64,000 bases of DNA, taken from NCBI GenBank assembly GCA_027603945.1, contig JADIIU010000058.1, positions 17,864-81,863 on the forward strand, written 5' to 3'. Source of the stretch: Terramyces sp. JEL0728 (lineage: Eukaryota; Chytridiomycota; Chytridiomycetes; Rhizophydiales; Terramycetaceae). A model generated the notes under the pieces. That model saw only the letters and a list, made by a program, of their open reading frames with translations, was not told where the DNA came from and did not search any database. The position numbers and the translations under genes are program-made. Every line of letters starts with the position of its first letter. The first letter of the stretch is position 1. Below, piece after piece: positions 10,975 to 21,971 of this stretch.

Positions 10975-12668
10975 TTATGATTTATTATTCAAGACAAAGA
11001 GGGAAAGAATCTTTTTAACTTCGTTCCTAGACAATCCTTCAATCCCACTTTCCAGCAACATCAATTTCTTTTCGACAGGCAGCAAAAGCACATCCAACCC
11101 AATAAAACTCTTTTTCAGCGTAAAAAAACTATTCTCAAACTGCTTCAAATCGATTTCCAGTTGTCTTGCACCTTCGATATCATACCGCTTGAGTATAATA
11201 TTATCAAACACGAACAAATCATATTTCTGCGCTAATTGAATCCACAACTGCTCGTCATTGGTCAATTCTCGCAGTTTTTTTATGGTTTGCAGGATAATTA
11301 CAAAATCTCGTGAGGTTGTTCCTTTGTACTCCATATCAAAACTAGATTAATAGTATTTACTATTTAATATACATCAACGATGAGCTTGTTATTTCAATGT
11401 AGAATTCAGTGGATAGAAGATCGACGTACTCTTGCTGCAAGTCTGATAGTTGATCAATCCAGTAATTGAAATCTGTAGGTTTATGTAATGACAAATTGAT
11501 ATATAATTGATCTAGAGTATCCTGTTCAATAAAATCAATAATTTGCACGATGGATTCGTATGATTTTGCTAGTAGTTGCAATGCATCGTATTTTTCTGCT
11601 GTCTGATTAATTGTAAAGAAAGAAGCCTTGTATTCACTAATCCTCGATTGCAATTGGTCTTTGTAAAGCTGAACAATAGAGTAATACAGCCCAGTGAAAA
11701 TATCCAGATTTGCAATGTTTAATAATCGTGATTTTCGTTTGATTTGATTTAAAATTGAAAAGAGGATCTCGGGCGAGTAGTCTGTAATCTGGTGTTTGTA
11801 CATTTGAAATTCACACTCTTTCCAAGTTGAAATATCCAATTGGTTTATCAAATCATATTGGATCTTTGGCTGAAATTCAATTGTTTTTTGAATCAATCCA
11901 ATAAACTCGGTTGTATTGGCTTGGGATAAATCATAATTTAGTTTTCTGACTAATATTGAATATAAAGATTTCTTGTATTCGTCAATTGGATCTTCAATTT
12001 CTATTGTTTCAACATATGCTTGATTTCTATTGAATTCCTTGTAAATGTAGTCAAAATAGTACTCGGGCTATTCGTGAGTTGTACCCTACCTTATTTGTTT
12101 CTCTACCATGCTTGAAATGAAAATTGAACTTCTTTCTAAAGTCACTGGTAGTAAAATCCAGCAAATGTCCAAATTCTTTAAACTCGATTTCCACCATTAA
12201 TTTCTTTAATTCCATTAAATTCTTGTGTTCTTTTTTTATATTTAAAAATGTTGGGATTATAGTTTTGTTGTAATGAAGTTCAATGGAATCGAGCAACCTC
12301 CTGTGGGTTTCACGGTTAGTGTGTAAAGTATTTGCTTTGAATGATCCTGGAACGCTCCCATAAGCTTCGGGTAGATTTCCAGGCGATCCAAGTGGTTCAG
12401 TACTTCCCCAATCTACCTCGAGTTTCTTTAGTATCTCAAATCCACTTACTACTTCCTTGTACTGGATAAATTCATTAAACTCACAATCCTTTAATTCATA
12501 CAGTCGAGTCAGTAATCTTAAAAACAAGTAGCAAAATAGATTGTATGCAATAGAATAATTTGGCTTTTTCAGATGAAAAGATTCCAATTTTTGTTTATAT
12601 TCCTTGATTTCTTTTTTGAATTCTGCAAGTCTCTTCTTTTCTATTTCCAATTCCTTTCGCAGCTGCAT
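10975..12668 (-). CDS. RINT1/Tip20 family Golgi-ER tethering protein
   Basis: RINT1/Tip20 belongs to the Dsl1/NRZ tether that captures Golgi-derived COPI vesicles at the ER. Three exons give 550 residues; introns are 12068-12089 and 11342-11360. The N-terminus is a coiled coil (QLRKELEIEKKRLAEFKKEI). Splicing creates GRETNKPEYYFDYI, the start of the RINT1 domain. Then follow DIFTGLYYSIVQLYKDQLQ, a LLAKSYESIVQIIDFI segment equivalent to the family's central helices, and a C-terminal LLPVEKKLMLLESGIEGLSR close to the family ending. It is shorter than human RINT1 (about 790), mainly in the N-terminal half, as in yeast-type relatives. Start at 12668 is the first ATG after an in-frame stop. Confidence 0.78.
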
Positions 12669-12727
12669 TCTGAGATTGAATGAGAACTGAAGCAACGTGG
12701 CTGATACCGCTCAAAAAAAATTCCAAA

Positions 12728-13585
12728 ATGCTAAACAGCGATTTATTGCTAATGATATTCAAAATACTACAGCCTGCGGTAACCATCGATATAGAAACAC
12801 TCGAATGTAATTCACATATAATTTATACCAAAGATAAACCAATTCTATTTATTTTATTACATGTAGACAAGTTATTCAGGAAAACAGTCTTAACGCATCC
12901 GATATTCACTAGTCTTTATCATTATTTATTAACAAAAAACAAGAAACCAAAAATGATTTTACTGGACGAAATTAGGACAGCCAACCAAATAAAAATATTC
13001 CCAGGGTTGTTCAATTATCAGCTGGAAATCAAAGATCTATTGCTCATGATTAGCAAGTATGAGCATTGCCATACGATGGTACTAGTGTTGGACTGGTACT
13101 TATTGGGGAGCCAAGAACTGGAAATTATATCAAAGTTTCGATTAACAAGATTGGTTTTACAAGGAATAGAAAACAAAAAAGTATTGAAAGGATTCTCTAC
13201 CAAATTTATCAAAAATATTTATTCTTTACAGTTGAATTATTTACACTTGGATTGCTATGGATTGAAATTCAAACGAATAGTCCCGCTCTTGTCGATTCCA
13301 AAATTGTCACTGGTAAATCTAAAAGAATTGGATTTGGATCTTGTCGCTTCTACTTTATTGACTATTTATTTTAAAAAGAGAAACATGTACCAGATGGATC
13401 CTATATTGATGATGAATATTCTACTGGCGAATGAATGTAGGATTATCCCTGAAATTAAAGGGAAATTCAAAGGAAAGGAATTGAAACTGGTATTCGAAAA
13501 TCCGGATCAACTATTACCGCTTGTAGATTCACTGGGATTAAAGGTGCTGACCCGATCAAAGTCTTTTATCCTGTGTGGAAATTAA
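12728..13585 (+). CDS. F-box-like protein of unknown target
   Basis: A single-exon protein of 285 residues. The N-terminus LNSDLLLMIFKILQP resembles the first helices of an F-box (L-x-x-D-L-L-x-x-I-F), and the rest is Leu-rich with irregular strand/helix units (LRLTRL-, LHLDCYGLKF-, LVNLKELDLDL-like segments), as in LRR-type substrate receptors. No clear second domain is visible. An in-frame ATG at 12680 would add 16 residues and bring the two divergent starts (RINT1 at 12668) within 11 nt; I prefer 12728 because the F-box-like motif then begins at the N-terminus. An SCF role is an inference from the F-box-like start only. Confidence 0.5.
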   Translation: MLNSDLLLMIFKILQPAVTIDIETLECNSHIIYTKDKPILFILLHVDKLFRKTVLTHPIFTSLYHYLLTKNKKPKMILLDEIRTANQIKIFPGLFNYQLEIKDLLLMISKYEHCHTMVLVLDWYLLGSQELEIISKFRLTRLVLQGIENKKVLKGFSTKFIKNIYSLQLNYLHLDCYGLKFKRIVPLLSIPKLSLVNLKELDLDLVASTLLTIYFKKRNMYQMDPILMMNILLANECRIIPEIKGKFKGKELKLVFENPDQLLPLVDSLGLKVLTRSKSFILCGN

Positions 13586-13807
13586 ATACTCTCAGGTTCG
13601 GCATCCAGTTGCTCCATTCATCCTACAAAATAAACAAATATCTAGTTGCTGTAGAAATGAGGCTTTGCTAAACCAATCCCGCCATGCGACAGTAATACAT
13701 ACCTTGAGGTTGCTTAAAAGCTTCTGTAGCTGTCATCTCCGAAACATGGTCAGGAACTTGGGTTAGGTTTCAAACATGAGCCACAAAAAGTTTATCTCCA
13801 AGTTACA

Positions 13808-15130
13808 ATGCCAATAAAAGAACCTCTTATGCAGCAGCTCTCTGATTTTTACAAGGACAACTCTCTGTACTCTTCACTCGACATAAACTCCTATGAACAA
13901 TTAACAGCCTCAGAAATGGCTCAATTTGTGCTCTCAGTTCCGGAAAAGCTGGACGTAGTACTAGAAGACAAGTCGCTTGAAATTACACCTTTGGGGAGCT
14001 TTGAAATATGGAGTGTATTTTGTATTTAATTTAGACTGATCAAACACCACCGCCAAAATTTATTACTAGGAAAACAATAGTAAACAGAAAGGAATTCTAC
14101 GGTTGGCTTGATTCATTTGGTAAATTGCAAGTACCTATCGAGAAGGTAGAATGCAGGATTTTCTCTGGCGGACTGGAACCAAGTATCAGGGGCGAATGCT
14201 ATAAATTCCTTTTAGGAGTATATCCTTGGATGTCAACGACAGCAGAACGTAATACATATAGGGAAATCAACAAGAATACTTATTCAAGATACAAATTACA
14301 ATGGCAGACGATTCTAAGCCAAAAGAATAATTACTTGCACACCCAATACCAGGAGAATCTGTTTCGGATTGAAAAAGATGTTGTAAGAACAGATAGAAAT
14401 CATTCATTTTACCCAACAGTCGATTCTGCAGATCCATCGAAAATGATTTCCAAATGTCCGAAAATGACTTTGTTGCGAGATATATTAATGACATTTACCA
14501 GCAGCTTTCCCAATAATGAACCTGGGTTTGTGCAAGGGATGGCAGATTTGTGCTCTCCGTTGTTAATTCATATTGAAGATGAAAGTGAGGCGTTTTGGTG
14601 TTTTGCAGGATTAATGAGCAAGAAAAATGAAAATTTCAATAACGACGGAGCAGGTACATCCTATTAATACAGGTATCAAGAGACAATTGGAATTACTACG
14701 CAAGCTGGTCAAAACCATGGATTTGCCACTGTACACTAAATTGAATGAAATTGGATCAACGAACTTGTTTTGTGCGTTCAGATGGATCCTTGTCTTGTTT
14801 AAACGAGAGTTTCCATTTGAACATACGATGAAGTTATGGGATGCTTGTTTCTCCAACTATTACACCACCGATTTCCACATTTTCATCTGTTTAACAGTAC
14901 TGGAAACATATAGAAACGAAATCATTGGTAGTATTGAGGATACTGACGAATTACTATGTGTAATCACTTTTTTAAACTAGTTTGTCCATGGACTAAGTAA
15001 TAAGATGGATTGCGATTTGATATTGGCTTCCGCAGAAGATTTGTTTTTGCAATTCAAAAAGATTTGTAAAGCTCAAGGGTCCTTGCAGGATGGGCGGATG
15101 GATTTGCAAAAGACTCTGCAGTCATTTTAA
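13808..15130 (+). CDS. TBC-domain Rab GTPase-activating protein (TBC1D15/Gyp7 type)
   Basis: Four exons give 420 residues; introns are 14015-14034, 14654-14672 and 14960-14980. TBC motifs are complete: FSGGLEPSIRGECYKFLLG (domain start), the arginine-finger motif IEKDVVRTDR, the glutamine-finger FVQGMADL, EAFWCFAGLM, and NLFCAFRWILVLFKREF. The FKREF/F and dual-finger wording fit the TBC1D15/16/17 and yeast Gyp7 subgroup, which act on Rab7/Ypt7-type GTPases. Only about 100 residues precede the TBC domain, so the N-terminal Rab-binding domain of TBC1D15 is absent or lies in unrecognised upstream exons (13586-13807 has no clear coding). The second and third introns fall inside the catalytic domain and are essential to the model. 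Confidence 0.85.
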
Positions 15131-15236
15131 TAAACTGTACTATGGAAACTAACTCGTTGAATCACTGCTAGCCAAAATAACCTGAAAGGGCACATGGAAT
15201 TCTCTACTCTGTCAAGGATGTTAACTAATGTGAAGA

Positions 15237-15961
15237 ATGCAAACTTTACGCGTTATGACAAAAAATAAACGAATTGAAGTTCAAAACGACAATGCTAGCA
15301 CCACATTCATAATGGAGCCAAAACCATCCATACTAAAACGTATTTCACAACTTAAAGATATCAGTGTCTACACATCCAACCCCAAATTCACAAAGTCTGT
15401 TTTGGTGCTGGCACTGGTAACCACAGCCTGATATAGACCTCAAGCGCAGGATTAGGCATTTACATGGCAACCCAACAATCCTACTACTCGATCCTGATGT
15501 TTATCCAATTTTTTGTAGCCGCAATACCAACGCTGATGGCATTCCATTTACTAAAATTAAAGAGCTACAAACATACCCTGTGCTTGAATCTAATAGTAAG
15601 TCCAGCTAATCTAGTGTGCGATACTTACTTTTGGGGGTTTTGTTGCAATGGGGGCTTTATCTGCCACCGCCAGCGCTACAAAGCTACATACGGTTGCCCA
15701 ATGCAACTCAGGTACTTGGCTCTAAGATAGATTGCGACTTGCCCTCAAACTCGGTTTTCTCATTTTCATACAGCTGCCAGAACTACCAATGCTCGCCAGA
15801 TACGTACAACTCTTATCTTTCGTCCATACGTACATCAGCGGTTGAAATAATTACCAGTACCATTTTCCTATTTATCCAAGTAATATCCGTTAATCCAGGT
15901 TTTGCTATTTCATGTCTTGACAAACCAAATTGTAAGGCACAAAAAAGATGAAAATATTTAA
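15237..15961 (+). CDS. Four-helix membrane protein of unknown function
   Basis: Five exons give 215 residues; introns are 15417-15436, 15596-15614, 15712-15730 and 15880-15898. The spliced protein has a 50-residue hydrophilic N-terminus, then helices around SVLVLALTSSAGLGIY, ILMFIQFFVAAIPTLMAF, LNLICAILTFGGFVAMGAL and IITSTIFLFIQVLLFHVL. Between helices 3 and 4 is a loop of about 60 residues with five cysteines, which could be extracytoplasmic and disulphide-bonded. The topology recalls tetraspan families (tetraspanin, MARVEL, SUR7), but the tetraspanin CCG motif is missing and I cannot assign it. No signal peptide is evident. Each intron disrupts the frame, yet splicing rebuilds continuous helices, which supports the model. 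Confidence 0.65.
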
Positions 15962-15965
15962 TATA

Positions 15966-18027
15966 TTAATGCTTAGTACTATTTGATCTTTTCCGTGCTA
16001 GTTTCATTGGCACTGGTGGTGGTGGTTTACCGTTCAAAGGTGGAAGCGATATATTTTTCAAAGTGGATTTTGGGGAGGTGTTCAGCACATTCGCAGGAGA
16101 TTGAAACTTTAGGCTCGGCGGTCTTTCAGGCGAGAGTAAGTCTTTACAGCCTTCAGTATCTGGCTTTACATCTGGCTCTCGAATAGTACTTGTAACAGCG
16201 TTATGCTCATCGATTGCGTCAAATTGCGTAAATTCATGTGCTTGTACACTAATTGAAGGTACAGAGTATACAGAGTTTGATTTCTTTAGAGAGTTCCTTG
16301 ATGAAGTTCTCCTAGAAAACGCACCGCGGAAGTTGCTGTCAACATTGTCCACACTATATGACGGCGGTCGGGGTCGTGATGATTTTGGTGTGTCTCCTTG
16401 AATTGAAGATTTACCGCTGCTGCTGCCGGGGGAAGTATCTTCCGCCTTTGTGGCCATTTTTGCACATATATAAGAAGAAGGTTCTTTTTCCGACACTTCA
16501 GCAACTGAAATTTCCGGTTGGGCGAGGTTCGGAACACTTGCGGTAGAATTTTGCACAGAAAGTAAATCTTCAAGGCAGCCGTATAGTTGGGAAAGGGTCT
16601 TTGAATACCCAACCAACTCTGCATACTTTCTTAGCGCGAATACTTCAAATTGCCCCACTCTAAAATTTCTATTCTCTTCCATTACACTTACTACTTTATA
16701 TCTCGCTGATTCTAACAGTAGCATTGCCTTTTGCTTGACTTGCTTTGACTGCTGCCCTTTTTGGATATTGTTTGCCAAAATAGAATTGTCAATATAAGCC
16801 TGAATATACTTTGTGCCATCTTTTTCTCGATTTTCAATTTGAGATAATAATGTAACTTGATCATCAAAGAGTTGTAAAACTTGTTTGAAAACTGGATCTG
16901 CCTCGTAATTTTCTCCAGGTGCAAGTTGGGTTTTAATACTATACATGCTTGAAATCCTATTTAGTGTACTGGATTTTTTATTTCCATTTTGGTTGATTCT
17001 ACTTTTGTGGTTTGTTGGCACCAGCAAAATCAAAGGAGATGTCATATTATCGCTTGCAATCCATTTCTGGAGGACATTGAACAAGTTTGAATTATCGCCG
17101 GAATGCTAAATTATAAAACAGTTACTTCAAGATTGAGACTTGATAATATAAACAGCCAATTGAATATACTGCAAGCATGAGTTATTTCGGTCAGCCTCAC
17201 ATTTTTCCAAGAGTACGAGCATCTTTCTGCATACCGAACCCATTTCTTTAGGGTTTCCATCCGCACTTCTCTAACTTGAAGCTGTTTTGCGCTTGCATAA
17301 CCAATTTTAAACCCAGCCTTTCCGATGTCTTTCTTGTCCTTTGGAAAGGGACAGCCTTTCAACAGGGAATTCATACTTTTGTATATGCCTGAAAATGTAT
17401 CCCATACTTTAGAGTATTGGAATAGCAGCTCTTTAATCACTAATGGTGTCCGCGTTTGCCGAATTGTCATCAATTCCACCTTCTTTTCTTGGACAGACTT
17501 GTCTAGAATTTCAAATTTCCTTTTCACTTTGGCATAGTTGGAAATCATTTTGTCTTCGAGCAACATCATTGAATCCTGATCTACTGGTGTAACTTTTGGG
17601 TTCTTCTTTGCCAGTGCCATCAACTCTTTCTTGATTTTTATTCTGCACTTTATTTCATAATGCAGCTCGCGTTCCATGGCCAGTATATCCCTGACATGAT
17701 TTAGATGTTCATCGATGGTGTCCAGAAAGCCTCTTGACAGAATAAAAAACTCAGTTGACAGCATTGATAGCTGTTTAAAGACTCCTGCGATGGTCCCTTT
17801 GTCGTCATCTTCTTCATCCTAACTTTTAGTGTCTTATTACACTTGCCCAATGTGCTGCATGCAGTTGCGTTTTCTCCAATGTGTCGACAAAGTCCACTTT
17901 AATTAGTAAGGATGATACTCCACGAGGACTTGAAATCGACTCCAGAATCAATTATCTCCATCAAATACTTTTTGTTTTCCTTACTATGGAGGATTTCAAT
18001 GTCCAATTTAGAATTTGAGCATCCCAT
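15966..18027 (-). CDS. N-terminally acylated helical (BAR-like) protein with Pro/Ser-rich tail
   Basis: Four exons give 665 residues; introns are 17897-17918, 17819-17840 and 17106-17125. It starts MGCSNSK, a classic signal for N-myristoylation at Gly2 with palmitoylation at Cys3, so the protein should sit on a membrane. Residues about 30-250 are long amphipathic helices (for example FLDTIDEHLNHVRDILAMER) with a BAR/I-BAR-like look, though I cannot prove a BAR fold. A second helical block continues to about residue 430. The C-terminal 220 residues are disordered, Ser-rich, with a proline motif (PPPPVP) able to bind SH3 domains. The start is fixed by the acylation motif. Its stop is 4 nt from that of the convergent membrane-protein gene. 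Confidence 0.65.
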
Positions 18028-18080
18028 CTATCAAAAAATCGCGTAAAATCCGATCGGAAAATCTCTTTATTCACAAATAG

Positions 18081-21000
18081 CTATCTACCTCTACCTCGTC
18101 CATAACTATCTCGATAGTTACGAGGATCTCTTTTTTTCCACTCGAATTCCCTTTCCCGCTCATGCATTCCTTCAGGGTGGGGGCCAGGGCCATACATTCT
18201 ATCACGCTCGGATTGCTCTCTTGGAGGGCCAAATCTGTCATTGAAATTTTCATGGGATCTGTAGTTCTGATGGTAGTAAGGTTTTGGAAAATATGGCCTG
18301 CCTCTACCACGGTTTGAGTATTGATGTTGCGAATTCGGAGGAAACCTGTCTATCGGATTTCCTGGAAAGCGCTCATTTGAGTTGCCTTGAAATCTGTCAC
18401 TTTGGTTGGGCGGAAATCTATCATTGGAAGGCGGGTATCTTTCGTTGGAGCCTTGAAAACGATCAATTGGAGCTGGATATCGGTCTCTACTGTTGTCAAA
18501 AGTGTTCCAAGAATCTTCTCGGCGATCGTGAGGTCTAAACCCTTGCCTTTTATCACCGCTGTCCATCCTGGAGATATTTAGATCAGGCTCTCTAATCAAA
18601 CCACTTTCAACTCGATGATCCCTATCAGCCCAAGTATCCCGTTGGCCAGCGATTGTCGGACTCCTGTACTGCATTTTTTCCCTTGGCATTCTATCATTTG
18701 AAGGGGGGAAGCTTTCTCGGAAGCTTCTTCCATAAGTCGGTCTTTCTGGCATGTTGTCAAACTCTCGATCATCTGGTATTCCTTGCAAAGGTTCACTTTC
18801 CCTTCGTTCCCGCAGCCCTCGATCTGATTCACTCCAACCTTTCGATTCATATGTAGATCCATATCTGTCCATATCCAACATATCAGAATTGTAACGGGTG
18901 GATTCTCGCGCATCAATGTTTGGTTTTCCGTAATTGCTGTAAGGCTTTTGGTGTGCGCTTTCAGCATCTATTTTTGGAGAAATTTGAATGTCTTGCTTCA
19001 GATCTCTGGTATCCTCTGCTTGTTCAGTGGTGCTTATTTCCCCTACTTCACTTGCTTGATATTCAGGACTGCTACTAACCTTGGCGATAAGCAATTCGCT
19101 GGAACTTGAGATCACTACGTCTAGATTTTCTTTTGGTGGCACTACTTCTGCAGCTGATGAATCTAGATTTGATACAGCCTCGTTTGAATCTTCAATCTCG
19201 TTGGGATTATCTGTAGTTGGCGCAACAAAAGATTTTTGTTTCATAAAATCGCGCAAGGACACTCTTCTCGGTTCAATTTTTTCCTCTTCAATTTCCAGAG
19301 GTTCTTCCTTCTTGATAGGAGTGCTTGGTGCCAAAAATTCAACACTGTCTTTTGTATCGGGGTTACCCTCTTCCATTTCTACATCTTCGAACGAACTGTC
19401 AATTGTCTTGGCAGGTTCCTCTCCAAATAATAATTCTTCCATTTCCATTTTTGTCATTTCAGGTTGATTCTCTGATTCTTCGTTGACTTCACTCAATTGA
19501 GGCTCGATAACTTCACTCTCAGATTCAACATATTCAATTGAAGCACTTTCGTTGCGGTCCAGTAGCAGTTCATCTTGATTTATATTGTAATTCCAAGAAT
19601 CCAACTCCTTGTTTGTCTTCTCAGCTGCTTTGGATATTTCCACCGCCCGTTTTTCTTCCAAAGTCGAAAGGGTTTCGTAAAAGTCTTCGACAGGAATATC
19701 AGGGTCTGCTATTAAACTGATTTACCTCCAAATCTTGACCGCTTGAAGTTTTCAGATACAATAATAGTATCATTTACATGGCACGAGGTATCTTCATCGC
19801 AAACGCACGAAAAGTTGCAGGATTGGACACTGGGCTGCAAAACAATTTCTTCGCCTGCTTTGATGGCCTTTGTCGCAAAAATACACAATCTTAGGCGGTC
19901 CGAAAGTGGGACGGGTGGATCTACCAACTCTTGGTTTTGTAAAGACAAAGCAAGTTTGTCACAGTTGACCAACATTTTATCCTTGCTTTCGGAGGAATCA
20001 ATCGCCCACACCAATTTCAGCGTGGCATTACACTTTTGTAAATCTTCAGGGTTTGCACCACAGCACGATCGAACAAATCTGCCATCAAACCCTCCAAACT
20101 CTCTGGCATCCATCCATAAAGATTCTGCCAGATTCTGTTCAACATCTGGAATTCTAAATACGAACGGCGGCGCTAATTGCGCACTAGAATCCGTATTTTG
20201 CGTGCACAGTGGAATAAGAGAGTGCATACTTTCCTTTTTTTCCAAATCAGCCTTTCCGCAAATGACGCCTTTAATGTTGCACACATAACTTTCTTTTTCC
20301 ATATTGTCGATCGCAAATAATCCAAGCTTTTTTACTCCCGAAATAAATTTCTTGTCGATGCAATCATGTACAGCTTTAAAGTTCATGGAAATGCCATCCT
20401 CCAACATCGAAAGTGCATTATGCAGCTCAGCTCCATCTCCAGCTTTTTCTACAAGGTTGGGTATTGTATCAAGCACCTGGTAGAATGGAAAGGCTTTGGA
20501 TTTTTCGTCAATAGATTTTAATATTTCCAACGCAGCTGAAGTAAGGATTGAACGCGAACAGCTTGCAAATATTTGCAAATTGCAAGAATACTCACTTTCG
20601 TAGCTGTTTGAAAAGCGAGTTTGAAATTCCAGTGATGTCTCTTTTTTCCGAATAATGAATGGTTCTGGAGAATTTTGTCTTGAAAGTATCTGTGGAACAC
20701 TGTGCAAGCGTGGTCTGCCTCTTGGCTTTTGTCCTGTGAATTCCAACCCAAGATCATTCCCCAGAGCATCTTTAAACTTTTTCCGCAATGGCGATTGAAT
20801 TAATTCCTTGTTCTTTTTCTTTCTCCCGTCAATAACTTTGGGTCCTAGCTCTGGTGATTCTTTTCTCTTTCTAGGAGAAGGCTTTTCAAATCGCTCCATC
20901 CTCTTCTTTTTCTCTTCCAGCTTTTTACCTTTATTCGAGTCCTTCATCCTCTTTCCCTGAAGAATAACCGCTTTCTAATATTAAATCAGATTACCTCCTT

Positions 21001-21198
21001 GTCTAGTTTCCTTGGCTCGCACATTTCACAGAAATATAGCTCAGGAACTACAGTTAATAGCAAAACACCTGTTTCTTCTGTAATTTCAACACACACTGCG
21101 TGCTGCCAGACTAAACATTTTTCACATTGGATTGTAAACCCATCGTCATGAATAAAACCGCAAATACAGCGGATTTCACCTTCTTCCTCTGCTGACAT
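18081..21198 (-). CDS. SET3: Set3-like PHD finger and SET domain protein
   Basis: Set3/MLL5-type proteins read histone H3K4 methylation through the PHD finger and scaffold a deacetylase complex. Three exons give 1025 residues; introns are 20975-20994 and 19706-19725. The PHD finger begins almost at once: IRCICGF, DDGFTIQCEKCLVWQHAVCV, CEMCEPR. A SET-like domain follows at about residues 220-420 (FVRSCCGANPEDLQKCNA, ATKAIKAGEEIVL). In this family the SET domain often lacks catalysis; RSCCGANP replaces the canonical N-H-S/-C site, consistent with that. The last 540 residues are acidic, then Arg-rich and disordered, with many DRF/NDRFPP units and RGRGR at the end. The 3' splice site of the second intron has two AGs 3 nt apart (tandem acceptor). 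Confidence 0.85.
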
Positions 21199-21238
21199 TT
21201 TTGATGTGAGTGGAGGAAAAATTTGGAAAATCTCCAAT

Positions 21239-21957
21239 TTATTCAATGTACACTAGAAAATCGGGCCTGTTAAAATAACTTTTGGCTAGATAGTTTCCTT
21301 GATCAGTGGGCTGTGAGAAGGCAAGCGAGTCTAGCGGTAATGCAATACCATAGTAGTAATTGGTTCGGAGAAAGTCCAGCATCGATTTTGCAAGCCCTTG
21401 TCGTCTATGTACACCTGAAACCCAGATACGAGATATCCCCACTTGTGCATTTACTCTATCTCTTTGGTTTATCTCGTTGTTTGATATACGGAAAGCTTCA
21501 TCTATATCCAACGCAACAATCATTCCAATAATCTGATTTTTGGAAACACAGATGAATGCCTGGATTAACGCAGAATAACCTTGTGGTTTTGCACCTCTGA
21601 CTCTTCCTGATAAGCTGCGCCTAATTCTTTATTTACAATATTCAAAATTTCCACGAGGTTTTTCCATTTAGGATTATCTGGCTTAATCAGTGCAATGTAG
21701 TTGCAAGAAAAGCTCTCCGGAGCGCTCCAATGAAATATATTAGAGTGGTACTTTGAATGTAGTTGTAAATCTTCTTTGGAAAACCTGTTGAACTGCATTT
21801 GACAATCTACGCATGTCTCGTATTCCTTCAACTTCTTTTGTCCCAGATTCAAACACGTCTGTTTGTAGGATTTCTTGGCGGCCACTTTCTTTTGTGAAGG
21901 CTTTAATATATTCAACTTTTTGTCTGGTTTCTTGAAAAGATTCATAAAACCAATCAT
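21239..21957 (-). CDS. ECO1: Cohesin acetyltransferase Eco1/Ctf7
   Basis: Eco1 acetylates the cohesin subunit Smc3 in S phase to establish sister-chromatid cohesion. Two exons give 232 residues, close to yeast Eco1 (281); the intron is 21560-21579. An N-terminal CCHH zinc finger is present: QTCLNLGQKK, CVDCQMQFNR, HSKYH. The spliced acetyltransferase core reads KAFICVSKNQIIGMIVAL, GISRIWVSGVHRRQGLAKSML (the acetyl-CoA loop) and LAFSQPTDQGNYLAKSYF at the C-terminus, all family signatures. In many relatives a Cys precedes GISRIWV; here it is Val. ATG at 21957 is chosen; 21945 is an alternative. The gene lies 14 nt downstream of the CFAP54 stop on the same strand. Confidence 0.9.
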
Positions 21958-21971
21958 GGACAAAAATGGCT

